Source of the DNA: Tissierellia bacterium
GTDB taxonomy: Bacteria; Bacillota; Clostridia; Tissierellales; Dethiosulfatibacteraceae
Length of the DNA: 7,891 bases
Direction of reading: 5' to 3'
Assembly: GCA_007116605.1 (NCBI GenBank)
Contig: SKID01000301.1
Location: 1 to 7,891 of the forward strand
Shown: positions 1 through 5,915 of the stretch, piece by piece
Layout: every line of letters starts with the position of its first letter
Numbering within the stretch: the stretch's first letter is position 1
Translations under genes and position numbers: made by a program
Notes under the pieces: model-generated
Databases searched by the model: none
Seen by the model: the letters and a program-made list of their open reading frames with translations, nothing else
What the model was told of the DNA's origin: nothing

Positions 1-67
1 TCATATGGTATACTATTTCTTGGACTAACACAAATATGACGAATAGATGGAAAATTTAGGAGATTTT

Positions 68-448
68 ATGAAACATTTTAAAAGATGGATAGTATTGACA
101 TTAGTCATTCTTATGGTTTTTTCTGTAGGATGTGTAAGGAGAAGTCATCAAATTCAAAATGGTAAAATATATGACAAAGATGGTTTGCTGCAAGGGGACT
201 ATCAATTATTCGATGGTCAATACAACAAAAGACTAGATTTAGAAGAAGGTAACCGTATTACCTTTGGATTTGCTGTAGGAACCATGAGAGGTGAGTTGTC
301 GGCGTATTTTGTCCGCTTAAACTCAGACGAGAAAATCCTTATAGAAGATAATTTGATTTATGAAGTGTCTCAGGGAGGTACTTATAGAATTGAAGTAATT
401 GCAAATCAACACTCGGGTGCTTTTGCTATAGAGTGGCGTGTAGATTAA
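68..448 (+). CDS. Small secreted lipoprotein of unknown function
   Basis: A 126-residue protein. It begins with a classic lipoprotein signal: basic MKHFKR, a hydrophobic run (about 8-18), then SVGC with the lipidated cysteine at residue 22. The mature part is about 105 residues, hydrophilic and rich in beta-type strands, and ends in a pattern (YRIEVIANQHSGAFAIEW) seen in small beta-sandwich domains of Firmicute lipoproteins. I do not recognise a named family. It should be anchored on the outer face of the cytoplasmic membrane. The ATG at 68 is preferred over an in-frame ATG at 47 because AGGAG (58-62) sits 5 bases before it and because the signal peptide then starts correctly. The lipobox is slightly atypical, with Ser rather than Leu at -3. 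The gene is closed off by its own terminator and is probably the last gene of an upstream unit or monocistronic. Lipoprotein status is fairly sure; function is unknown. Confidence 0.8.
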   Translation: MKHFKRWIVLTLVILMVFSVGCVRRSHQIQNGKIYDKDGLLQGDYQLFDGQYNKRLDLEEGNRITFGFAVGTMRGELSAYFVRLNSDEKILIEDNLIYEVSQGGTYRIEVIANQHSGAFAIEWRVD

Positions 449-476
449 CATGTTCCTTAGGGGGCATGTTTTTTTT
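447..476 (+). terminator. Intrinsic terminator of the lipoprotein gene
   Basis: A 10-bp stem (447-456 with 461-470, including two G-T pairs) closes a TTAG loop, and a run of eight T follows (469-476). The first two stem bases are the last two bases of the TAA stop codon of the lipoprotein gene. The terminator separates that gene from the sulfur operon. Confidence 0.88.
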
Positions 477-529
477 CCAAAAAAAACAAAAAGTGTAGCG
501 CTGCTATCATCGTTAAAAAAAGGTTCAAG

Positions 530-558
530 TTGGCAAAATAGCTTATTTGTGATAAACT
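530..558 (+). promoter_or_regulatory. Probable sigma-A promoter of the sulfur operon
   Basis: TTGGCA (530-535, 5/6 match to the -35 consensus) is followed after exactly 17 bases by TAAACT (553-558, 4/6 match to the -10). It lies in the only sizeable gap before the five-gene operon, downstream of a terminator and 54 bases before the first start codon. No C-rich inverted repeat of the kind bound by CstR-type persulfide sensors is visible nearby, so the regulator is unknown. Called by eye only. Confidence 0.5.
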
Positions 559-612
559 ACAATTGTAAAACAATAACTAAAAAAGCAAAAATCAATTAAA
601 TAAGAGAGGGAT

Positions 613-2403
613 ATGACTCTACAAATTGGAATAACTTACAGTATTTTACTGCTAGCGATTATTTTGTTTATAACAGACTTATTGCGACCAGATTTGGTAG
701 CGATGATTGTGATGCTATTATTGCCTTGGACAGGAGTTATTAGTGTAGCAGAAGCCTTTTCTGGCTTTTCAAGCAACGCTGTTATATCAGTGATTGGAGT
801 TATGATGCTAGGATATGGGATTGACCGATCAGGCATTATGGGATATGTATCCAAAAAAATAGTCACAGTCGCTGGAAAAAGCGAAAAAACATTGCTAATC
901 GTTATTTGTTCCACAGTAGGTGTTATCTCATCATTTATGCAGAACATTGGCGCAGCAGCTTTGTTTTTGCCTGCTATAAGAAAGATTGAGCAAAAAACAC
1001 AAATACCATCTTCAAGAATGCTAATGCCTATGGGATTCGCTGCAATTTTAGGCGGAACATTGACCATGGTTGCTTCTGGACCTCTGATTGTATTAAATGA
1101 TTTAGTCGTACAAGGGGGATATGAGAGATTCAACTTATTTAGTGTGACGCCAATTGGAGCGTCACTTTTATTTTTTGGTATTGCCTATTTTTATTTTCTA
1201 GGTGGTCGCTTATTACCTGATAAGAAAAAAGAAAATGAGACAGGGCATCAACAAAACTTAAAGAATATTTACAATATCACAGAGAGTATTTTTGAACTAG
1301 AAATATCTAAGGAAAGCCCATGGGTAGGTAAAACCATTGAAGATGTCGACTTGTGGAGTACTTATCAAATTAATATTTTGGCTTTAAAAGAAGACCAGAG
1401 CATCACGTATGCACCTTGGAGAAAAACAAGATTTCAGTCTGGACAGACATTAGCTATCCTAGGAAAAGAAAAAACAGTTATTGCATGCTGCCAACATTAT
1501 CAATTGATACTAAAAAAAGACTTAGAAGCATTTAGTAGAATAAAAGATGAAAATTTTGCTGGGTTTGCAGAAATCATTGTACCACCAAAATCTGAGTTTA
1601 AAGGGAAAAGTTTATGTGATATTGCGGTAAGAAAAAACTTCAGTGTAGAGCCTATACTTCATATTAATCAAGATGGACAAGTGATCGATTTTTACAAGAA
1701 TCCTATGGAAACAGGACAAGAAATGATTGTGTTTGGAAGATGGGAAGACATTAAGAAATTAAAGCAATCTAAGGATTTAATCGTTGTAACTGACATGTCT
1801 GATATTACGGAAAAGGAAAGCATTAATAAAGGCAAGCAAGCAATATTTTGCTTGGTATTATCGATTATACTTATTTTATTAGGATTTCGATTATCATTAA
1901 GTTTTTTTACGGGGGCCATGTTAATGATTTTATTTGGCATTATTCCTAAAGATGAAATCTATCGTGCTGTCGATTGGAGTACCGTATTTTTACTTGCAGG
2001 CTTAATTCCATTAGGAATCGCTTTTGAAAGAACAGGTGCAGCAAGAATGACAGCTGACATAATGATTCACTTAGTGACTGGCGTTAACGACATCACGATA
2101 TTGTTAGTGATTGGACTACTCACTACATTGTTTTCATTATTTATGTCAAATGTTGCTGCAACAGTCTTATTAGTGCCATTAGTGTTAATCTTAGGAGAGA
2201 GCTTTGGCATGAATCCCAGAGGATTAGCTTTATTAGTAGCGATTTGCGCATCAAATTCTTTTGTGCTACCGACTCATCAAGTCAATGCATTTTTAATGAC
2301 ACCAGGTGGTTATAAAAATGGGGATTACCTGAAAGTGGGCGGGGGCATGTCTTTGATTTTTTTAATAGTGGCAACAATGATGGTTTATATAATTTACATT
2401 TAA
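613..2403 (+). CDS. SLC13/DASS-type permease with two TrkA-C (RCK-C) domains
   Basis: A 596-residue integral membrane protein of the divalent anion:sodium symporter superfamily. Membrane segments occupy about residues 1-200 and 408-596. Between them is a cytosolic insert with two TrkA-C-like domains (about 222-304 and 312-395), as in many bacterial SLC13 permeases. The two repeat-related signature loops are visible: QNIGAAA at 110-116, followed by GFAAILGGTLTM, and SNVAATV at 512-518, followed by SNSFVLPTHQ. These correspond to the SNT-type substrate and sodium loops of the family, with Gln in place of Ser in the first. It should import a dianion such as sulfate, thiosulfate or a dicarboxylate, coupled to an ion. 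The sulfur genes directly downstream (stop to next start 18 bases) favour a sulfur oxyanion, which is inference. A GAGGG site (606-610) lies very close to the ATG, suggesting modest translation. Family is sure; substrate is not. Confidence 0.9.
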   Translation: MTLQIGITYSILLLAIILFITDLLRPDLVAMIVMLLLPWTGVISVAEAFSGFSSNAVISVIGVMMLGYGIDRSGIMGYVSKKIVTVAGKSEKTLLIVICSTVGVISSFMQNIGAAALFLPAIRKIEQKTQIPSSRMLMPMGFAAILGGTLTMVASGPLIVLNDLVVQGGYERFNLFSVTPIGASLLFFGIAYFYFLGGRLLPDKKKENETGHQQNLKNIYNITESIFELEISKESPWVGKTIEDVDLWSTYQINILALKEDQSITYAPWRKTRFQSGQTLAILGKEKTVIACCQHYQLILKKDLEAFSRIKDENFAGFAEIIVPPKSEFKGKSLCDIAVRKNFSVEPILHINQDGQVIDFYKNPMETGQEMIVFGRWEDIKKLKQSKDLIVVTDMSDITEKESINKGKQAIFCLVLSIILILLGFRLSLSFFTGAMLMILFGIIPKDEIYRAVDWSTVFLLAGLIPLGIAFERTGAARMTADIMIHLVTGVNDITILLVIGLLTTLFSLFMSNVAATVLLVPLVLILGESFGMNPRGLALLVAICASNSFVLPTHQVNAFLMTPGGYKNGDYLKVGGGMSLIFLIVATMMVYIIYI

Positions 2404-2421
2404 TGAAAAGGGAGGAATAAC

Positions 2422-3786
2422 ATGTTATTAAAACACTATTATGTTGAAAAAATTGCACACAGTTCGTATTTACTCGCAGGCGAGAAACATTGCGCCATTG
2501 TGGACCCTAGTCGTGATGTGGATCTTTATATTGATGAGGCGAAAAAACTAGGATTAAAAATCACACATATTTTAGAGACACATTTACATGCTGATTTTGT
2601 ATCAGGACATTTAGAGCTATCTAAAAGAACAGGTGCAACTATTTATATGCCAGGATCTGTTGAGATGAGCTTTGATTGTGTTTCAGTAAAAGAAGGGGAT
2701 GAGTTTCAACTAGAAGACTTAATCATTAAAGTATTAGATACACCGGGACATACTCCTGAACATATTAGCTATGTGGTGACAGATAGCAAAAGTGGAGATG
2801 AACCAAGAGGTATATTTGTGGGAGATACTTTGTTTGTAGGGGATGTGGGAAGACCAGACTTGTTTCCTAATAGAGCAGATGAGTTAGCAAGGAAGCTATA
2901 CGATAGTTTGTTTAACAAGATATTAACTCTGCCCGATTCTTGTGAAGTTTACCCAGCCCATGGAGCCGGTTCATTGTGTGGGAAATCAATGGGTGCTAAA
3001 TATACGAGTACTATTGGATATGAAAGAAAATTCAATCCATCTTTGCAAATTAAAGATATCGAAGAGTTTGTAAAAGCCTTGACAGAAGATATGCCAGAAG
3101 CACCCGATCACTTTGCTAGAAGTAGTCAAATTAATGCTGATGGACCAAAACCATTATATGAGTTACCAGAACCATCCATGTTATCACCGCAAGAATTTTA
3201 TCAACAGTGTGTTCAAGATGATTATATTGTAGTAGATGTAAGGAGCTATCATGCCTTTGGAGGATTGCATATTCCAAATGCGTATTCACTAGATGCTACT
3301 GGCAATCTGCCTACTTTTGCAGGATGGATTCTGCCTCCAGACAAAAAAATCTTAATGGTTGCCGAATCAGAAGCTGCTGTTAAAGAGGCGGTATTATGGT
3401 TTCAAAGAGTAGGGATGGACAACACAGTAGGGTGGCTAAATGGAGGACTCCATAGTTGGGCTGCAGCGGGTTTGCCTGTGGATCATATTCAACAAATCAG
3501 CCCTAAAGATTTTGAAGAAATTGATGATAGAGACCAAATAACTGTCATTGATGGACGAGATAAATTAGCATATGAAGCTGAACATATTCCAGGAGCTTTA
3601 AATTTACCAGCTCCAGAATTAAGACAAAGGTATAATGAGTTAGACTTAGAGAAAGAAATTATTGTGCTCTGTAACTCAGGAGTCAGATCAAATATGGGAA
3701 TCAGTATTTTAAAACAAAAAGGATTCAATAAAGTGATGAATCTTGCCGGAGGTATGCAGGGATACCTAGCATACAAAAATAAATAG
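2422..3786 (+). CDS. cstB: CstB-like persulfide dioxygenase / rhodanese (MBL fold plus two rhodanese domains)
   Basis: A 454-residue, three-part cytosolic enzyme. Residues 1-200 are a metallo-beta-lactamase fold of the ETHE1/persulfide dioxygenase type. Visible metal-ligand motifs are THLHAD (H54, H56, D58), TPGHTPEH (H110), GDTLFVGD (D135) and PAHGAGSLCG (H180), with C186 close by. Residues about 257-355 are a rhodanese fold whose active-site loop reads LMVAESEAAV and lacks the cysteine, so it is a pseudo-rhodanese. Residues about 360-454 are a rhodanese with an intact loop, LCNSGVRS (C417). This domain order and length match Staphylococcus CstB (about 444 residues), which oxidises low-molecular-weight persulfide with O2 to give thiosulfate. 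A strong GGGAGG (2410-2415) lies 6 bases before the ATG. It is co-transcribed with thiosulfate-transporter-family genes, which agrees with this role. The symbol rests on architecture. An MBL-rhodanese sulfurtransferase without dioxygenase activity is the alternative. Confidence 0.88.
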   Translation: MLLKHYYVEKIAHSSYLLAGEKHCAIVDPSRDVDLYIDEAKKLGLKITHILETHLHADFVSGHLELSKRTGATIYMPGSVEMSFDCVSVKEGDEFQLEDLIIKVLDTPGHTPEHISYVVTDSKSGDEPRGIFVGDTLFVGDVGRPDLFPNRADELARKLYDSLFNKILTLPDSCEVYPAHGAGSLCGKSMGAKYTSTIGYERKFNPSLQIKDIEEFVKALTEDMPEAPDHFARSSQINADGPKPLYELPEPSMLSPQEFYQQCVQDDYIVVDVRSYHAFGGLHIPNAYSLDATGNLPTFAGWILPPDKKILMVAESEAAVKEAVLWFQRVGMDNTVGWLNGGLHSWAAAGLPVDHIQQISPKDFEEIDDRDQITVIDGRDKLAYEAEHIPGALNLPAPELRQRYNELDLEKEIIVLCNSGVRSNMGISILKQKGFNKVMNLAGGMQGYLAYKNK

Positions 3787-3794
3787 GAGGTCTT

Positions 3795-4307
3795 ATGAAT
3801 GTGTTTTCTGCGTATCAATGGTCACCTTATGCGGTAGGCATTGGTATTGGCTTACTCAACATTATTGCCTTGATATTGTCTAATAAAGTATTAGGTGCTT
3901 CGACCACATATGTCAATGTGAGTGGCATGATTCGCAAATGGATAGATCCAGAATATGTTAAAAATAATCCTTTTTATAGCAGTAATGTACCAAACATAGA
4001 CTGGGGTTTTATGCTAGTTTTAGGCATAATACTAGGAGCATTTATATCATCTTTGCTATCGGGAGACTTTGGATTAGTCCTTGTACCACCCATGTGGGCC
4101 AATGAGATTTCAGACAGCTTTTTTGTTCGATTCATTGTGGCTATGTTTGGTGGGATTGTACTAGGAATTGGATCTAGATGGGCAGGTGGCTGTACTAGTG
4201 GTCATGGCATTAGTGGAACAAGTCAAATGTCGATTATTAGTTGGGTGGCAGCAATGGCTTTTTTCATTGGCGGTATTGTCACAGCATTTCTAATTTATGG
4301 GATATAG
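3795..4307 (+). CDS. YeeE/YedE-family membrane protein, N-terminal half (thiosulfate transporter family)
   Basis: A 170-residue membrane protein with about four membrane spans (roughly 11-30, 70-90, 110-128 and 145-168). It carries the family signature RWAGGCTSGHGISG at 128-141. C133 is its only cysteine and corresponds to one of the conserved cysteines that relay thiosulfate in full-length YeeE/TsuA. At about half the length of TsuA it cannot be a complete channel alone. The gene just downstream supplies the second half, so the two probably form a heterodimer. The stop codon of the CstB-like gene overlaps this gene's AGGAGG (TAGGAGG, 3784-3790), which gives a spacing of 4 bases to the ATG and suggests translational coupling. 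Transport of thiosulfate or another sulfur species is inferred from family and neighbours. Confidence 0.87.
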   Translation: MNVFSAYQWSPYAVGIGIGLLNIIALILSNKVLGASTTYVNVSGMIRKWIDPEYVKNNPFYSSNVPNIDWGFMLVLGIILGAFISSLLSGDFGLVLVPPMWANEISDSFFVRFIVAMFGGIVLGIGSRWAGGCTSGHGISGTSQMSIISWVAAMAFFIGGIVTAFLIYGI

Positions 4308-4316
4308 GAGGCTTTG

Positions 4317-4874
4317 ATGGAAAAATTACATCAAAATAAAAATATGCAACTTTTGATAGGCCTCATGATGGGCATTGTATTTGGGTTTTTGCTCCAAAAA
4401 GGTGGCGTGACAAAATATGACGTTATTTTAGCACAACTTCGCTTAACAGATTTTACAGTTTTAAAAATCATGCTTTCTGCGGTGATTGTGACCATGTTAG
4501 GCGTGAGTTATCTTTACCCTAAAGGAATCGTTAAACTCCATGTTAAGCCAGGCTCTATTAAAAATGCTGTGATAGGGGGATTGATTTTTGGCGTAGGATT
4601 TGCTACACTAGGTTATTGTCCGGGAACGATAGCGGGTGCCGTTGGTAATGGTTACTTAGATGGGCTCATTGGTGGCATGATAGGGATTATTATTGGTTCA
4701 GGTATCTATGCTGCTATCTATGGAACCCTCAAGGACAAAAAAATAATCAGCGAAGATCGATTTAGTGGCAAATCCCTCTTTGACTCTATGAAAGGGAATC
4801 CCTTCAAATATACTTTACCCTTTGCTGGTGTTTTGGCCCTCATCATGGTGATTGTAGAATGGATGGGATTATAA
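4317..4874 (+). CDS. YeeE/YedE-family membrane protein, C-terminal half (thiosulfate transporter family)
   Basis: A 185-residue membrane protein with about five hydrophobic segments. It shows the N-terminal pattern FGFLLQKGGVTKYDVI, typical of the second half of split YeeE/YedE transporters, and the signature LGYCPGT, whose cysteine is C101, the protein's only cysteine. It is the expected partner of the preceding 170-residue protein: together they provide two signature cysteines and a near full-length YeeE/TsuA fold. The previous stop overlaps the ribosome site (TAGGAGG, 4305-4311). I chose the ATG at 4317, 5 bases after AGGAGG. A TTG at 4314 would also be in frame but sits only 2 bases from the ribosome site. 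A thiosulfate-family role is well supported; direction and exact substrate are not. Confidence 0.87.
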   Translation: MEKLHQNKNMQLLIGLMMGIVFGFLLQKGGVTKYDVILAQLRLTDFTVLKIMLSAVIVTMLGVSYLYPKGIVKLHVKPGSIKNAVIGGLIFGVGFATLGYCPGTIAGAVGNGYLDGLIGGMIGIIIGSGIYAAIYGTLKDKKIISEDRFSGKSLFDSMKGNPFKYTLPFAGVLALIMVIVEWMGL

Positions 4875-4889
4875 AGGTTTAAGATTCAA

Positions 4890-5249
4890 ATGTTAGATTA
4901 TCCCCATGGCTTATTGCATAATTTATCTGTGATTGTTGCTATGACAGCTTTAGCCATTATGGTTTATGGTGTTATATTAGCAGTCGCAAAACTCATTTAT
5001 TCAGAAACACATCGTGGGAAAAAAAGATTGCTTTGCTACAACGAAAGAGAGGATTTACGTGTCAATTTAGGATCATACATACTATTGGGTTTGGAGATAT
5101 TAATTGTAGCAGATGTCATCGAGTCTATATCCAATAGAAGTTATGAAGACTTAATTCTTCTTGGTGGCATTGTACTCATTCGTACTATAATGGGTTATTT
5201 CTTAGATAAAGAGTTAACATCCCATAAAACACATATATTAAAGCATTAG
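4890..5249 (+). CDS. DUF1622 family membrane protein
   Basis: A 119-residue protein with three membrane spans (about 11-35, 58-78 and 86-105). It matches the DUF1622 pattern: RVNLGSYILLGLEILIVADVI, then a short loop, then LILLGGIVLIRTIMGYFLDKEL. Charged residues buried in or next to the spans (R57, E69, D75, R98) look functionally constrained. The loop after span 1 is basic (HRGKKR), which predicts it is cytosolic. It lies 15 bases after the YeeE C-half and is the last gene of the operon. Its ribosome site is poor (AAAGG about 12 bases upstream), so translation may depend on coupling. The family has no established function. Its place in this operon hints at a link to sulfur transport or to charge balance at the membrane, which is inference only. 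Confidence 0.82.
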   Translation: MLDYPHGLLHNLSVIVAMTALAIMVYGVILAVAKLIYSETHRGKKRLLCYNEREDLRVNLGSYILLGLEILIVADVIESISNRSYEDLILLGGIVLIRTIMGYFLDKELTSHKTHILKH

Positions 5250-5271
5250 TTAATCATCTAAAAATTTCTAA

Positions 5272-5303
5272 GTTTCAGTGGGAGTGAGCTATTCCGTCTA
5301 AAC
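5272..5303 (+). other. Imperfect hairpin downstream of the sulfur operon
   Basis: GTTT (5272-5275) pairs with AAAC (5300-5303), AG (5277-5278) with CT (5298-5299), and GGAGT (5281-5285) with ATTCC (5291-5295), around a GAGCT loop. It has a bulged C and a TG/GT internal loop. No T-run follows, so it is not a terminator by itself. It could be part of the 3' untranslated region, protecting the mRNA, or part of a small RNA. Drawn by eye without energy calculation. Confidence 0.4.
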
Positions 5304-5320
5304 ATTATAAGCTTGTATCC

Positions 5321-5339
5321 AGCGGATTAGTACTAATAG
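5321..5339 (+). other. Palindrome within a motif like the 3' end of 23S rRNA
   Basis: The 19 bases AGCGGATTAGTACTAATAG closely resemble the conserved segment near the 3' end of bacterial 23S rRNA (form AGCGGACTAGTACTAATAG, from memory). Inside it, ATTAGTACTAAT (5326-5337) is a perfect 12-bp palindrome. The bases on both sides do not obviously continue the rRNA match, so this is either a worn rRNA remnant or chance. The palindrome could equally be a protein-binding site. Confidence 0.25.
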
Positions 5340-5349
5340 TGATTAAATA

Positions 5350-5395
5350 AAAAAACCTTGTGGTATTGACTAAAGTCAAGCACACAAGGTTTTTT
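5350..5395. terminator. Nested bidirectional terminator between convergent genes
   Basis: A 13-bp stem pairs 5350-5362 with 5383-5395. Its outer six pairs are an A-run facing a T-run, so either strand ends in U residues after a CCTTGTG/CACAAGG stem. Inside it, a second 5-bp hairpin (TTGAC, TAAA loop, GTCAA; 5366-5379) is set off by an internal loop. It serves the sulfur operon reading in from the left and the rubredoxin-like gene reading in from the right. Confidence 0.9.
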
Positions 5396-5408
5396 AAGAT
5401 TGATTAGT

Positions 5409-5744
5409 TTACCATTTACCTTTACCCATATGTCCAGCTAATTCAGCTTTACACATTTGCTTTAACTGCCATGCCATATCTTGAGCCTTTTTGAAGACAT
5501 CTACACATGGAGGATCAAGATCTAATTCTTCTCCCTCTGCAGCTAATTCATCTATAGCCATACAAAGATTGATAATATCCATATGAATATCATTAGTTCT
5601 ATCAGAATTGACGATTTTAGCAGCCGCTTCTTCACTTAAAACTTCAAATTTTTCTTTTGCAGCACCACACTTAGGGCACTTTTCCCCTAGTTTACTTTCT
5701 TCACATACATAACCACATACTGAACATTTCATTAAGTTTTCCAT
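5409..5744 (-). CDS. Rubredoxin-like zinc-ribbon protein with an unassigned helical tail
   Basis: A 111-residue soluble protein. Residues 1-37 form a rubredoxin/rubrerythrin-tail type metal site, CSVCGY plus CPKCGA (C7, C10, C23, C26), with an additional C14. A single iron or zinc would be held by the four cysteines. The rest (about 48-105) is predicted helical, acidic in the middle, and contains C61, C80 and C98 plus H54 and H105. I do not recognise this part. It is much shorter than rubrerythrin and lacks the diiron ExxH pattern. A role as a small electron carrier or redox/metal sensor in an anaerobe is possible but unproven. The start is the ATG at 5742-5744, 10 bases after a perfect AGGAGG (5755-5760 on the complement); an internal ATG at codon 5 is too far from that site. 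It is convergent with the sulfur operon and shares its terminator. Confidence 0.87.
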   Translation of the reverse strand: MENLMKCSVCGYVCEESKLGEKCPKCGAAKEKFEVLSEEAAAKIVNSDRTNDIHMDIINLCMAIDELAAEGEELDLDPPCVDVFKKAQDMAWQLKQMCKAELAGHMGKGKW

Positions 5745-5778
5745 TCAATTAATTCCTCCTTTTTCTGTATCTAGTACT

Positions 5779-5806
5779 ATTTTATCATCAATTCAATAAA
5801 TTTCAA
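5779..5806 (-). promoter_or_regulatory. Probable promoter of the rubredoxin-like gene
   Basis: Read on the complement, TTGAAA (5801-5806, 5/6 to the -35) is followed after 16 bases by TAAAAT (5779-5784, 5/6 to the -10). It lies 35 bases upstream of the start codon. The 8-bp palindrome TAGTACTA (5772-5779) falls where transcription would begin and could be an operator. Confidence 0.55.
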
Positions 5807-5847
5807 TAAAAACATTAAACTTCTAAGGAATAAAGTAATTTTTAAGC

Positions 5848-5876
5848 TTTAAACGTTATCATAAAAACAGCATAAG
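5848..5876 (+). promoter_or_regulatory. Possible promoter of the RND efflux genes
   Basis: TTTAAA (5848-5853) and CATAAG (5871-5876) are spaced by 17 bases; each matches the consensus at only four of six positions. It would start transcription at about 5883, inside the palindromic operator, which is the arrangement expected for a repressed promoter. An alternative -10, TATCAT (5857-5862), has no matching -35. Confidence 0.3.
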
Positions 5877-5881
5877 ACAAA

Positions 5882-5895
5882 ACCGACTAGTCGGT
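5882..5895. promoter_or_regulatory. Perfect 14-bp palindrome, TetR-family type operator
   Basis: ACCGACTAGTCGGT reads the same on both strands, and the right arm is followed by a further CGG (CGGTCGG, 5892-5898). It is markedly GC-richer than the AT-rich flank and lies 20 bases before the start codon of the efflux adaptor. GAC/GTC-type palindromes at this spot are typical for TetR-family repressors of RND pumps. No TetR gene is in the window; it may lie beyond the permease. Confidence 0.65.
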
Positions 5896-5902
5896 CGGAA
5901 TA

Positions 5903-5908
5903 TGGAGG
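5903..5908 (+). promoter_or_regulatory. Ribosome binding site that sets the TTG start of the adaptor
   Basis: TGGAGG lies 7 bases before TTG at 5916. No ATG is suitably placed, and starting here gives a complete lipoprotein signal peptide, so the TTG start is well supported. Confidence 0.75.
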
Positions 5909-5915
5909 CTACAGC

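Noticed and set aside
1..59. Possible tail of an upstream gene; one + strand frame stays open from the window edge to TAG at 57-59, another to TGA at 37-39.
   Set aside because: Fewer than 20 codons with no recognisable motif, and two frames are equally possible, so no gene can be supported.
47..67. Earlier in-frame ATG at 47 for the lipoprotein gene.
   Set aside because: It has no ribosome site and would put acidic residues ahead of the signal peptide; the ATG at 68 has AGGAG at correct spacing.
495..504. GTAGCGCTGC, a near-palindrome upstream of the sulfur operon promoter.
   Set aside because: Short, imperfect and without a loop; about 25 bases upstream of the -35, with nothing tying it to a known regulator.
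636..1133. 165-codon open frame on the - strand.
   Set aside because: Antisense to the well-supported SLC13 permease gene, with no domain sense and no ribosome site; a shadow.
3489..3818. 109-codon open frame on the - strand.
   Set aside because: Antisense to the rhodanese domain of the CstB-like gene; composition unlike a real protein.
4314..4316. TTG as start of the second YeeE half.
   Set aside because: Only 2 bases from AGGAGG; the adjacent ATG at 4317 has normal spacing.
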